64,000 nt of DNA. It comes from Inia geoffrensis. Lineage: Eukaryota > Chordata > Mammalia > Artiodactyla > Iniidae. Location: assembly GCA_036417435.1 (NCBI GenBank), contig CM070903.1, positions 2,105,001 to 2,169,000 of the forward strand, read 5' to 3'. The position numbers and the translations under genes are program-made. Below, piece after piece: positions 41,761 through 54,160 of the stretch. Position 1 is the stretch's first letter. Each line of letters opens with the position of its first letter. Under the pieces are notes generated by a model. That model worked only from the letters and a program-made list of their open reading frames with translations. It ran no database searches and was not told the DNA's origin.

Positions 41761-42628
41761 TGGAGCAAGGAAAAAACCTACAAGACCAAATAAATGAAGA
41801 TGAAACAGGCAAGCTACCTAAAAAATGAATTCAAAATAATGATAGTAAAGATAATCCAAAATTTTGGAAACAGAATGGAGAAAATACAAGAGACATTTCA
41901 CAAGGACGTAGAAGAGCTAAAGAGCAAACACACAGAGATGAACAGCACAACTACTGAGACTACAGACACCCTAGAAGGAACCAGTAACAGAATAACTGAG
42001 GTGGAAGAACGGGTAAGTGAGCTGGAAGATAAAAGGGTGGAAATAACTGCCAGGGAGCAGAATAAAGAAAAAAGAATGAAAGGAACTGAGGACAGTCTCA
42101 GAGACCTCTGGGACAACATTAAACACACCAACATTCAAATTATAGGGGTCCCAGAAGAAGAAGAGAAAAAGAAAGGGTCTGAGAAAATATTTGAAGAGAT
42201 TATAGTCGAAAACTTCCCTAACATGGGAAAGGAAATAGTCAATCAAGTCCAGGAAGCACAGAGACTACCATACAGGATAAACCCAAAGAGAAACACACCA
42301 AGACACATATTAATCAAACTATCAAAAATTAAATACAAAGAAAAAATACTAAAAGCAGCAAAGAAAAAGCAACAAATAACATACAAGGGAATCCCTATAA
42401 GGTTAACAGCTGATGTTTCAGCAGCAACTCTGCAAGCCAGAAGGGAGTGGCAGGACATACTTAACTAAAGTGATAAAAGGGAAAAACCTACAACCAAGAT
42501 TACTCTACCCAGCAAGGATCTCATTCAGATTCGATGGAGAAATTAAAACCTTTAGAGACAAGCAAAAGATAAGGGAATTCAGCACCACCAAACCAGCTTT
42601 ACAACAAATGCTAAAGGAACTTCTCTAG
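41761..42628 (+). pseudogene. L1 ORF1 (RNA-binding chaperone), frameshifted
   Basis: The encoded protein would be the L1 RNA-binding trimer subunit. It starts MEQGKNLQDQINEDETGK, shifts frame in an A-run near 41820, then reads through a coiled-coil rich in E/K (GTSNRITEVEERVSELEDKR). The RRM region follows (DLWDNIKHTNIQIIGVPEEE). A second frameshift near 42465 precedes the C-terminal domain ending KPALQQMLKELL. Confidence 0.88.
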
Positions 42629-42686
42629 GCAGGAAACACAAGAGAAGGAAAAGACCCACAAAAACAAACCCAAAACAACTAAGAAA

Positions 42687-45138
42687 ATGGTAACAGAAAC
42701 ATACATATTGATAATTACCTTAAATGTAAATGGATTAAATGCTCCAACAAAAAGACATAGACTGGCTGAATGAATACAAAAACAAGACCCGAATATATGC
42801 TGTCTACAAGAGACCCACTTGAGACCCAGGGACACAAACAGACTGAAAGTGAGATGGAAAAAGATATTCCATGCAAATGGAAATGAAAAGAAAGCTGGAG
42901 TAGCAATTCTCATATGAGACAAAATAGACTTTAAACTAAAGACTATTACAAGAGACAAAGAAGGACACTACATAACGATCAAGGGATCAATCCAAGAAGA
43001 AGATGTAACAATTTTAAATATTTATGCACCCAACACAAGAGCACCTCAATACATAAGGCAAACGCTAACAGCCATAAAAGGGGAAGTTGACAGTAACACA
43101 ATAATAATAGGGGACTTTAACACCCCACTTTCACCAATGGACAGATCATGCAACATGAAAATCAATAAGGAAACACAAACTTTAAATGACACGTGAAACA
43201 AGATGGACTTAATTGATATTTATAGGACATTTCATCCAAAAACAACAGAATACACTTTCTTCTCAAGTGCTCATGGAACATTCTCCAGGATAGATCATAT
43301 CTTGGGTACAAATCAAGCCCTGGTAAATTTAAGAAAATTGAAATCATATCAAGTATCTTTTCTGACCACAACACTATGAGACTAGATACCAATTACAGGA
43401 AAAAAACTGTAAAAAATACAAACACATGGAGGCTAAACAATGCGTTACTAAATAACCAAGGGATCACTGAAGAAATCAAAAAATACGTAGAAACAAATGA
43501 CAATAAAAAAACACAATGACCCAAAACCTATGGGATGCAGCAAAAGCAGTTCTAAGAGGGAAGTTTATAGCAATACAATCCTACCTCAAGAAACAAGAAA
43601 AATCTCAAATAAGCAACCTAACCTTATATCTAAAGCAATGAGACAGAGAACAAAAAACACCCCAAGGAGGGAAGAAGGAAAGAAAAGAAAGAAGGAAAGA
43701 AGGAAAGAAATCATAAAGATTAGATCAGAAATAAATGAAAAAGAAATAAAGGAAACAATAGCAAAGATCAATAAAACTACGAGCTGGTTCTTTGAGAAGA
43801 TAAACAAAATTGATAAACCATTAGCCAGACGCATCAAGAAAAAAAAGGGAGAAGACTCAAATCAACAGAATTAGAAATGAAAAAGAAGTAACAATTGACA
43901 CTGCAGAAATACAAAGGATCATGAGAGATTACTACAAGCAACTATATGCCAATAAAATGGATAACCTGGGAGAAATGGACAAATTCTTAGAAAAGCACAA
44001 CCTTCCTAGGCTGAACCAGGAAGAAATAGAAAATATTAACAGACCAATCACAAGCACTGAAATTGAATCTGTGATTAAAAATCTTCCAAGAGGGCTTCCC
44101 GGGTGGTGCAGTGGTTGAGAGTCCGCCTGCCGATGCAGGGGCCACGGGTTCGTGCCCCGGTCCGGGAAGATCCCAAATGCCGCGGAGTGGCTGGGCCCGT
44201 GAGCCATGGCCGCCGAGCCTGCGCGTCCGGAGCCCGTGCTCTACAACGGGAGGGGCCACGACAGTGAGAGGCCTGCGTACGGCAAAAAAAAAAAAAAAAA
44301 AAAGAACATACAATGGAGAAAAGACATCCTCTTCAATAAAGTGGTGCTGGGAAAACTGGACAGCTACATGTAAAAGAATGAAATTAGAACACTTCCAAAC
44401 ACCGTTCACAAAAATAAACTCAAAATGGATTAAAGACCTATATGTAAGACCAGACACTATCAAACTCTTAGAGGAAAACATAGGCAGAACACTCTATGAC
44501 ATAAATGACAGCAAGATCTTTTTGACCCACCTCCTAGAGAAATGGAAATAAAAATAAACAAATGGGACCTAATGAAACTTAAAAGCTTTTGCACAGCAAA
44601 GGAAACCATAAACGAGACGAAAAGACAACCCTCAGAATGGGAGAAAATATTTGCAAACGAAGCAAGTGACAAAGGATTAATCTCCAATATATACAAGCAG
44701 CTCATGCAGCTCAACAGCCAAAAAACAAACAACCCAATCCAAAAATGGGCAGAAGACCTAAATAGACATTTCTCCAAAGAATATATACAGATTGCCAACA
44801 AACACATGAAAGGATGCTCAGCATCACTAATCATCAGAGAAATGCAAATCAAAACTACAATGAGGTATCACCTCACACCAGTCAGAATGGCCATCATCAA
44901 AAAATCTACAAACAATAAATGCTGGAGAGGGTGTGGAGAAAAGGGAACCCTCTTGCACTGTTGGTGGGAATGTAAATTGATACAGCCACTATGGAGAACA
45001 GTATGGAGGTTCCTTAAAAATCTAAAAATAGAACTACCATACGACCCAGCAATCCCACTACTGGGCATATACCCTGAGAAAACCATAATTCAAAAAGTCA
45101 CGTACCACAATGTTCACTGCAGCTCTAATTTACAATAG
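42687..45138 (+). pseudogene. L1 ORF2, endonuclease and C-terminal parts only
   Basis: The frame starts at ATG 42687 and is stopped at 42771. The endonuclease part follows with QETHLRPRDTNRLK, LNIYAPN and IIGDFNTPLS motifs and several more stops. Coding continues to IESVIKNLP (about 44090), just before the reverse transcriptase. After the SINE it resumes far downstream (44310) and ends with the cysteine-containing [19 protein letters not shown] stretch. The RT active-site region is missing altogether. Confidence 0.88.
44092..44303 (+). mobile_element. CHR SINE, short type, at the L1 deletion junction
   Basis: It starts GGGCTTCCCGGGTGGTGCAG and ends in about 20 A. The flanks are AAAATCTTCCAAGA on the left and GAACATACAATGGAG on the right, with no target duplication. 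Confidence 0.93.
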
Positions 45139-46007
45139 CCAAGACATGGAAGCAACCTAAGTGTCCATCAACAGATAAATGGATAAAGAAGATGTGGCAC
45201 ATATATACAATGGAATATTACTCAGCCATAGAAAAGAATGAAAATGAGTTATTTGTAGTGAGGTGGATGGACCTAGAGTGTCATACAGAGTGAAGTAAGT
45301 CAGAAAGAGAAAAACAAATACCGTATGCTAACGCATATATATGGAATCTTAAAAAAAAAAAAAAAATGGTCCTGATGAACCTAGGGGCAGGACAGGAATA
45401 AAGATGCAGATGTAGAGAATGGACTTGAGGATACGGGGAGGGGGAAGGGTAAGCTGGGACAAAGTGAGACAGTAGCATTGACATATATACACTACCAAAT
45501 GTAAAACAGATAGCTAGTGGGAAGCAGCTCAGCTCGGTGCTCTGTGATCACCTAGAGGGGTGGGACAGGGAGGGTGGGAGGGAGACGCAGGAGGGAGGGG
45601 ATATGGGGATATATGTATACGTATAGCTGATTCACTTTGTTATACAGCAGAAACTAACACAAGGTTGTAAAGCAATTATACTCCGATAAAGATGTTAAGG
45701 GAAAAAAGAAAAGAAAAGAAAAACCTATGTACAGAGTAAACAAATGAAGTGCCTCTTACACACCCCCTCCCAAGTGTTCCCCCACAGGAAATCCTGTTAT
45801 ACGATATAAAACTTATAAAGCTTGTCTAAGTGGAGACTATAAAGTAAAAATTTTTCTTATATTCAATCATAAAATAAATCTTTAATCTGTGTCCTAAATT
45901 TAATTTTAAAAGATTATAGTCAATTAGCACATCTGTCAAGGGCAAAGATGTCATCTGACAATAACTGGGGGCTTAACAAGTGACCATTTGATCTCAGCAC
46001 CTCTTAG

Positions 46008-46392
46008 GAGCTAAACCATGTCCCTGCAAAGTTCATATGTTGAAATCCTAACCCCCAGTACCTCTGAATGTGCCTGTATTTGCAGATAAAGTCTTGAAAA
46101 GATGATTACGTTAGAATGAGGGGTTTAGAATGGGCCCTGATCCAATCTGATTGAAATCCTTATAAGAGAAAATGTGGATACACAGACTCTGGGGTGGGAA
46201 AAGACCACATGAGGACACAGCAAGAAGAAGGCTGGCCACCTCTAAGCCAAGGAGGGAGGCCTCAGAAGCCAACCCTGTCGACACTTTGATCTGGACTTCC
46301 AGCCACCAGAACTGTGAGAAAACAAGTTTCTGTTGTTTAAGCCACCCAGTCTGTGGTATTTTGTTATGGCAGCCCTAGCCAACTGATACAGC
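46008..46392 (+). mobile_element. MLT1 LTR (ERVL-MaLR)
   Basis: It carries TTCATATGTTGAAATCCTAA, CATGAGGACACAGCAAGAAG, CCAGAACTGTGAGAAAACAAG and TATTTTGTTATGGCAGCCCT in the MLT1 order. It is a solitary LTR. Confidence 0.85.
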
Positions 46393-47046
46393 ACCCCTGA
46401 TTTACATTTGAAGGTCAGATTCTTCTCACCCATTGAAATTCTACATTGATTGAACATGGAGAAAAGCCTCCATGATTTTCTCAGAATATATAGCTATTAT
46501 TAGTAATACTCCTAAGTCTTTATATTGAGTATTATGAAAAACAGAGATGTCTTTGAAAATGAGCTATAGAGAGCCAGAGCTCTAAAAGAGAGGGACAGGA
46601 AAGAGCTTAGGTGTAAAACCCCGGAAGAATTAAATCTAGGCTTATGTGATAGGTAATTAAATTAACAGTGTATACTTTGTAGCTCCCCAAAATAGCCCAA
46701 CCACTTAGCAGAAAAGCCATTCGAGTTCTGAGGTCTGAATTGTAAGAGCCACTTTGTTTTGATCCCATGGGCAACAGGGGCATGAGAAAACCCAATAAGG
46801 ATTCAGTTGTTAAAAAACAACTACTAGAAGCAAAAATGAGGCTTAAGATTGATGTGTTCAGAGAACCCTGTTCAGAAAACTGCTGTGTTTATTTTTCTTG
46901 CTCAAGAGGCCTATTAAAAGAGTCAACTCAGACTATTTATTTCAACAACGAAGATTTCTTTCTTTTCTTTTCTTTTTTTTTTTGGTGAGAGAGGGGAGAC
47001 ATCAAAATAATTTGTAAAGGTAATTCAAAGCACAATCCCATTAATA

Positions 47047-48549
47047 CTGGCTTGGCCATAAAGTTCCTTCAGTTTTTAAGTAAAAATAAAAGACATTTTT
47101 CATTTTCACCAAGAACTTACTGAACAATGTATTCACTGCTTTGTCCCACTACCTCTGCCATTTTTCAGGCAACTTCATAATTCCATCTTTCCAAAGATTT
47201 TATCTTTTTTTTTTTTTTTTTTTTTTTTGGCGGTGCACGGGCCTCTCACTGTTGTGGCCTCTCCCGCTGCAGAGCACAGGCTCCGGGCGCACAGGCTCAG
47301 CGGCCATGGCTCACGGGCCCAGCCGCTCCGCGGCATGTGGGATCTTCCCGGACCGGGGCACAAACCCGTGTCCCCTGCATCAGCAGGCGGACTCTCAACC
47401 ACTGCGCCACCAGGGAAGCCCCAAAACTTTTTATCTTTTTGAGCAAAGAACTGTTCCAGGTGCCTTTTACAGTCTTCCAGGGAATGGAAATTTTTTCCAT
47501 TAAGAGAATTTTGTAAAGACCGAAATAAATGAAAATCTGAAGGTGCAATGCCTGGTGAATATGACGGATGAATCAGAACTTCCCAGACAAGCTGTAACCG
47601 TTTTTGCCTGGTCATCAAAGAAACATGTGGTTTTGTGTTATCCTGATGGAAGATTATGTGATTTTCTGTTGACTAATTCTGGACGCTTTTCGTCGAGTGC
47701 TGCTTTCAGCTGGTCTAACTGGGAGCAGTACTTGTTGGACTTAATTGTTTGGTTTTCCGGAAGGAGCTCTTAATAAGAGGACTCCCTTCCAACCCCACCA
47801 TATACACAACATCACCTTCTTTGGATGAAGACTAGCCTTTGGTGTGGTTGGTGGTGGTTCGTTTCGCTTGTCCCATGATCTCTTCCGTTCCACATTATTG
47901 TACAGTGTCTACTTTTCATAGCCCATCACAACTTGTTTTAAAAACGGAACGTTTTCATTATGTTTCGGTAGGGAATCGCATGCAGAAATATGGTCAAGGT
48001 TTTTTTCGCCTATGTGGAACCCAAACACCAAAGCGATTCACATAACCAAGCCGGTGCAAATGATTTTCAATGCTTGATTTGGATATTTTGAGTATGTCGG
48101 CTATCTCCTGCATGGCATAACGTTGATTGTTTCTCAATTATTGTTTCGATATGGTCACTATCAACTTCAACTGGTCTACCCGACCATGGAGCAGTGTCCA
48201 GTGAGAAATCTCCAGCACGAAACTTCGCAAACCACTTTTGGCATTTCGATCAGTCACGGCACCTTCTCCATACACTGCACCAATGTTTTTTGTGTTTTCA
48301 GTTGCGTTTTTACCTTTCTTGAAATAATCTAGCATAATATGCCGAGAATGCTGTTTTTCGTCTACCTTCAATATTAAAATGGCTACACAAAAATTCAATT
48401 TTGGTAAGTTTTTTTTTTAAATGCATGCTGATATGACAGCTGTCACAATACAATCTTACAAAATTGTTTCAAATGAAGTTAAAGACAACTAAGCGCTACC
48501 AGAGCCATCTTACGGGAAAAAAAAGGAACGAACCTCTCGGCCAACCCAA
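47047..48549 (-). mobile_element. mariner DNA transposon with degraded transposase, split by a SINE
   Basis: Imperfect terminal inverted repeats of about 30 bp (left CTGGCTTGGCCATAAAGTTCC, right read inward TTGGGTTGGCCGAGAGGTTCG) end in TA on both sides. Without the SINE the element is about 1.28 kb, the standard mariner length. On the minus strand it encodes transposase pieces: a helix-turn-helix region (LDYFKKGKNATENT, 48138-48398) and the DD34D C-terminal part (IFHQDN and APSDFHLF spaced for the last two catalytic Asp). Stops and frameshifts break it. It resembles the mariner known from cattle. Confidence 0.92.
47205..47421 (-). mobile_element. CHR SINE, short type, inside the mariner
   Basis: Poly(T) then GGCGGTGCACGGGCC and the end CAGGGAAGCCC. 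Target duplications AAAGATTTTATCTTTT (about 47193) and AAAACTTTTTATCTTTTT (47423-47440) are made of mariner sequence. Confidence 0.93.
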
Positions 48550-49319
48550 TATAAATCTCTCTCTCCCTGTGTGTATGTGTGTGTCTCGTCACTCACTTGG
48601 GGACACGTGGATATGAGGATGGGGCAAGTCAGGGCACCCACAGGCGGCTCCAGGGGCGTCTGCGGACCATCAGCACCGGCGCGTGGCAGCACCCAGGCAG
48701 GAGCAATGACTGACGACAGGCAGAGAGGCCACTCAAACGTAAAGGGAAACATCAGGGGACAGTGGCCTTGCTCTGCAGAGGGACGCAGGCACTCCGTCTG
48801 CATGGTGCCCAGGCTTACTGGCACCTGACCCCAGGCTGGGCCTAAGCCCAAAGGCTGAGGAGAGTCCAGCCCTGACGCTCCCCAAGAAAAGGGGGCAGAG
48901 CCCCGGGTTTCTGATTATCTGAACCTGTTTTCATACTTACGCCAGTTGTGATCAGATCTGCTGTTCTGTGCAGTCAGATGACTGATGCAGACCTTCGCTA
49001 TTTCCTGAATTATGACTGCATGCTCTGAGATTTTTAGAAGCATATATTCATGTATTAATCATGTAATTTTAAACTTTCTTTGTTAAAAGCAGATAAGAAC
49101 TAATTAAACACGGGGCGGGGGGAAGAATTCAGAAAGATGATTTCAGTGACTTAAGCATAAATGGATCATATTTCAACAAACTCAGCTTAACATTTTCTTA
49201 AAATTTTTAAAACAGAAGGACAATTATAAAGTAGTTAACTTTTACCAACGTAAAAAGACAGTAACACGTGTCCAAAGAAACATAAATAACTACAGATAAA
49301 GATGTATCATTCAGATTTT

Positions 49320-49437
49320 GTTTATTTTTGGCCACACTGTGCGGCTTGTGGGGTCTTAGCTCCCAGACCAGGGATTGAACCCGGGCCACAGCAGTGAAAG
49401 CACCGAGTCCTAATCACTGGACCACCAGGGAATTCCC
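49320..49437 (-). mobile_element. Short tRNA-derived SINE (older CHR-like type)
   Basis: The plus strand reads TTATTTTTGGCCACACTGTG and ends CCACCAGGGAATTCCC. Target duplications TCATTCAGATTTT (49307-49319) and TCATTTGGATTTT (49438-49450) match at 11 of 13 bases. Confidence 0.88.
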
Positions 49438-50514
49438 TCATTTGGATTTTAGATGACCAACAGTAAAAAGCTGGCTATTTTTGAAACAACTCTAATTTTC
49501 AAAGAACTCAATTATAACTAAAAATAGAAACGTGTAGGCTAGACAGTCTTTTAGACCCAAGATGCTATCACTAAGATGAGAGTCTAAGCAAAGCTGAGTA
49601 ACAGGCCCAGACAGACCCACGAGGATGCGGCAGACCCACCTCGGCCGGCCGTGGCCAGGGCCAGTCACAAACTGTCAGTCACACGTCATCTGTTGTACCC
49701 TTCATCATCCTAAAGAGCAATGAAAACTTTCAATCATTTTACGCACAAAACTTTTATTTTAGGGTCCACTAGAGCTGCAAATCCACAAAGTTACTTAGTG
49801 TCAAAGCATTTTTAAAATTCAGATTTTCAATCCTTAACAGTCAATTGCAACCAGAACACAATCAGTCTTACGGTGATACTTAAAGAGCAGAGAACTGAGT
49901 CCACAGTCCTGCTCTGTGTGAAAATGCCTCCCGCAGATAAACAAGCAGTGAATGCTTCATCCTCCTGAAAATCTACATCCAAACCAAACCGTGCAAAGTG
50001 GTTCCATTAGCGGGAGGAGATTACAGAGGGCCTCACAGTCTGCATCTCAGGAATGTGCGATGTCTAAACTAGACTAAAATAAAGGCACATAATCTCTTAA
50101 TCTAGAAGAAAAATGTTTGTATCTATGTTCAAAAAGCCATACATTCGTTGTTGCTAATGTTCCTATAATGTTTATGTAATAATTTTTAAAAGATTTTAGC
50201 ACTCGGTTATGACATAAGACTGAATTTGGCACTAAACAGTCTGCAGAAAAAGTAGCGTAAGTTACCAAATGTGGTTTGAACGCTCCAGAGCTACCAGTTA
50301 TGCCTCGGGGGAAACTGAAAAAAGCCACCTCTCATTTGGGAAGGACACAGGGTTTCCATACTTATAGAATCATTACTTCCAACGCTTCTCTCCCAGACAC
50401 GTTACGGGCAGTTGGAAATCGACGTAACTGGCCTACTCCCTGGGGCCTGGGAACATGTTACATTACATGGCGAGGGAGAATTAAGGCTGCAGGTGGATTA
50501 AGGCTGCTAGTCAG

Positions 50515-50895
50515 CTGACCTTAAAGAGGTGATCCTGGATTATCTGGACAGGCCCATTGTACTCACAAGGGTCCTTAAGTAGGGAAGAGGGAGGCAAAAG
50601 AGCCACAACCAAAGAGATGGCATCACGAGAAAGACTGAACTGGTGTCACTGGCTTTGAAGGCAGAAGGGCCCAGACAGCCAAGGACGTGGGCACCTCTAG
50701 AAGGCAGAAAAGGCAGGAAACGGATTCTCCCCTGGAGCTTCAGGAAGGATCAGCCCTGCCCACATCTTGATTTTAACCTAAGGAGACCCACGTCAGACTT
50801 CTGGTCTCCAGAGCTCTGAGAGAATATCTCTGTGTTACTTAAAAGCACAAAGTCTACGTAATTTGTTACAGCAGCCGCAAAAAACTGACACAACT
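50515..50895 (+). mobile_element. MLT1 LTR, diverged
   Basis: CTTCTGGTCTCCAGAGCTCTG, GAGAGAATATCTCTGTGTTAC and TAATTTGTTACAGCAGCCGC at the 3' end are in MLT1 order. The 5' part (GTGATCCTGGATTATCTGGA) fits an older subfamily. Confidence 0.75.
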
Positions 50896-51466
50896 ATGAA
50901 AAGTGTATGACAGACTTAAAAGGGAAAAATAAAAGCATTTGATTTGCGCTGCCGCCCCCCCCCCCCAAAAAAAAACTATGTAATCTGATCTGATGATCCG
51001 GGAGGATGTGCTAAACTACAGAGAGAGAACTAGCTAACAAAAGTCAAAAGAAGGCCCATCTGTTTACCCTGCATTCTCGGACAGCACTCTGCACAGGCGC
51101 CCTGAGCCCTCACAGCAGCCCCGGGACCGAGGGCCACCCCACACGTGGAGGCCCAGGCACCCAGCACCTGCCCACCCAGCTGAGTCAAGCGGCTCCCAAG
51201 CACCAGAGCTGGGCCAAGCCGCACCGGGCAGCCCACTCTGAACTCAACGTTCTTGGCTGCCGCTATGAGTTGATTCTCTGTTTCCTCATTTTACTGTTTC
51301 CTAAGGAATCTGCAGTGGCTGTGTTGACACAGCTTGGCTGAAAACACAGGTTCCAGAAGACCTTCCACCAACAAGAGTGCAACTTTCTGTCACTGGCATC
51401 CCACTGTTACCAATACTTAAACATACAAACTGTGAAGGTCCTAACACAAAAGTATGAAAGGATCAG

Positions 51467-51682
51467 GGGCTTCCCTGGTGGCACAGTGGTTGAGAGTCCG
51501 CCTGCCAATGCGGGGGACGCGGGTTCGTGCCCCAGTCCGAGAAGATCCCACATGCCACGGAGCGGCTGGGCCCGTAAGCCATGGCCGCTGAGCCTGCGCG
51601 TCCGGAGCCTGTGCTCCACAACGGGAGAGGCCACAGCAGAGAGAGGCCCGCGTACCGCAAAGAAAAAAAACAACAAAAAACA
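51467..51682 (+). mobile_element. CHR SINE, short type
   Basis: It starts GGGCTTCCCTGGTGGCACAG and ends in an A-rich tail broken by C. No target duplication can be read with confidence. Confidence 0.92.
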
Positions 51683-52166
51683 GCCATTCTTTAAGCACGC
51701 TGTTAACAAAATAAAGCTACGCTTCACTGTTAGCCAGCTGACTCCTATTTGAAAACAAGAAGTGTTAAGGAGGGCACTGTCTTTAACCTTAAGCACACGT
51801 GCGCTCACCGTCAGACCGTACGTTCCTTAATTTCTCCTCAACAGCTTCTAGTACAACAGACCTTCAAATGGACAAAAAAAAAAAAAAAAAAGTCCAAAGT
51901 CACAAACTGGGAAGTCATTGCAGCCTATTCAATAATACGTAAAACGTACTTGCCATGATTTATGTGTAGTGTCAATGTGGTAATAAAATTGAATTAATGC
52001 CTCAAATTGGTAGCTCTTTCACGGGGAAAACTAATATCAAATGTGTACTCCTGGAATACGGAAGCCCTCCCCAGGGGTCTTCCTAGAGGTACATGAAAGG
52101 CATTCACATTTGGGGGTAGGGGCAGGGAGTGAAGGCTAATGAGAAAGAACAAAAAAGACCCAGATG

Positions 52167-52358
52167 GGGCTTCCCTGGTGGCGCAGTGGTTGAGAGTCCG
52201 CCTGCCGATGCAGGGGACACGGGTTCGTGCCCCGGTCCGGGAGGATCCCACATGCCGCGTAGCGGCTGGGTCCGTGAGCCATGGCTGCTGGGCCTGCGCG
52301 TCCGGAGCCTGTGCTCTGCAACGGGAGAGGCCACAACAGTGAGAGGCCCACGTACTGC

Positions 52359-52384
<26 letters not shown>
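52167..52384 (+). mobile_element. CHR SINE, short type, with perfect target duplication
   Basis: It starts GGGCTTCCCTGGTGGCGCAG and ends in a pure A run of about 30. The flank AAAAAAGACCCAGATG (52151-52166) is repeated exactly at 52385-52400, so the insertion looks recent. Confidence 0.95.
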
Positions 52385-52392
<8 letters not shown>

Positions 52393-53529
52393 CCCAGATG
52401 GTATCCAGATTCTGCAAGTATTAACAGAAATTAAGGTCTGGCCTGTGCCCAAAAATGACCAGGCAACTGATGGCCCATTTCTACACATAAACACTGCGCT
52501 CCCTTTACTGGAAGGTGGATACTGAGAAGAAAAGCAAATGAACCCTCCCACAGCTCTGAGCCGCAGAGGCCAAGTTTAAAGAAAAGTAATTCCTCCCGTC
52601 GACGTGATGGGAATCGCCTACACTTGGTCGTCAGTTGTCACAGATCCACTGCGTCAGGCCTTCCAAAATAACGGTGATTTTAAATCACAACTCAGCACAC
52701 CCTGCCGTGTCATCACTAGCTTTCATGTTAGGCTGTTCCATCCAGCTTTCCCCCGAGCCTGACTGTGACAGACACACGTGCTCCCCTGCCCCACCCTGTG
52801 TCCCTCACTCCTGGAACCCAGTCTACGCAACAGTCACCACCCCGCAGGTGTGACCAAAGGGACAAAGTACAATGTGTGAACGTTAATCAAGTTTCATACT
52901 GTGGGAGTTTGCAGAAAAGGAACTACAACCAATACATAGAGACCACTCACAAGATAGAAAGTCCCGAAGTCTTTCTTTTTTGACATGAAAGACAAGTTAA
53001 TACACATGCCAAGCATTAAGGAGGTCTGAGTACACACTTCTAACCAGGGGGACAGCAGTCAGCTTCTCTAGTACTCGGACACCACACTAGACTTAAAACT
53101 GAAGAGTTCCAACAGAAAAAGAAAGATCGGATAAATGCATCAAAATACGAGAAGACTGAAGAATCAGCCTTTGAAGGTTTACATATTGTTAAAATGAAGG
53201 AAATATAGTAAGACTGTAGCAGTTTGAATCACAGCATTTGCAAGTTCAGGAAGAGATCTTTTGCTCGCTCCAGGCACGCCCCTGACCTGAGGCTTTGGAT
53301 AAGAGGGTTCCCAAACCGCTCTCTGCCTGCGTTTCCCCTTCGCCTCCCTGAGGTCTGTTCAAAGATCACTCTCTTTCTCAATGTGGTCTAACTGCAGTTT
53401 TCAAAAGGTGCGCCATTATGAAAGGCGTTTGAAAACATCTAGCAAGACTAAGTGTTTACCACAGTCTTAGCAATCCTTGCAGCACTCTACCCCGACAGGT
53501 ACACAGGGAAAATGAGAAGACAGACGCAC

Positions 53530-54160
53530 ACGCGAGGCTATTCAATGCAAGACTATGTCAAACAGCAAGAGATGAAACCATTCAAATTCCACTGATGGGA
53601 GGCCGGTGGAATAAACCACGGCACATGGACATGACAGAGTTCTAGGGGACTATAAAAAGAAATGGGAGGGCTTCCCTGGTGGCGCCGTGGTTGAGAGTCC
53701 GCCTGCCAACGCAGGGGACGCGGGTTCATGCCCCGGTCCGGGAAGATCCCACATGCCACGGAGCAGCTGGGCCCATGAGCCATGGCTGCTGAGCCTGCGC
53801 GTCCAGAGCCTGTGCTCCGCAAACGGAGAGGCCACAACAGTGAGAGGTCCGCATACCACAAAAAAAAAAAAAAAAAAAAAAAGCAATGGGAAAGATCTCC
53901 ACATGCTATGTCCACCAGGAAACGTTGAGGGAAAAAAAGCGAAGTGGGAAAAATGTGTGTGTAGTTTGTAATCTCTTACCTAAGAAAGGGAAATACAAAT
54001 ATGTATGAATGTGTCCTATAGAAGGAGACTATTTAGGTAAGGGCAGGGATACGGTAGAGAGGACAGGGGTATACGCTAGGTTGTTTTAAATGTATCGTAT
54101 TGGTAGATTTGCCTTTGGAAGCATGTAAGTATTTTATATAATTATAAAACAAATTAAACT
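53530..54160 (+). mobile_element. Old L1 3' fragment
   Basis: AACCATTCAAATTCCACTGA then GGTGGAATAAACCACGGCAC before the SINE, and the CATGTAAGTATTTTATATAA region after it, fit the terminal part of an L1M element. A short-type SINE interrupts it. Confidence 0.5.
53668..53882 (+). mobile_element. CHR SINE, short type
   Basis: It starts GGGCTTCCCTGGTGGCGCCG and ends in about 23 A. Target duplications AAGAAATGGGA (ending 53667) and AAGCAATGGGA (53881-53891) match at 10 of 11 bases. Confidence 0.93.

Larger units (their letters stand above)
40166..45723 (+). mobile_element. Nearly full-length L1 LINE, inactivated
   Basis: The element opens GGGGGCGGAGTCAAGATGGC, the usual start of a full-length mammalian L1. 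It carries a 5' UTR of about 1.6 kb, ORF1 (41761-42628), ORF2 (from 42687), a 3' UTR with the cetartiodactyl phrase GCTGATTCACTTTGTTATAC and an A-rich end. It is dead: ORF1 has two frameshifts, ORF2 has a TGA at 42771 and more stops, and the reverse-transcriptase core is absent. A short-type SINE sits in its place (44092-44303). I could not identify target duplications. It lies antisense to TRAPPC10. Confidence 0.93.

Noticed and set aside
51467..51682. tRNA gene calls on SINE heads (this and all other CHR copies)
   Set aside because: The heads derive from a tRNA and keep box A/B-like words, but they lack a complete cloverleaf and acceptor stem and end in SINE bodies and A tails.
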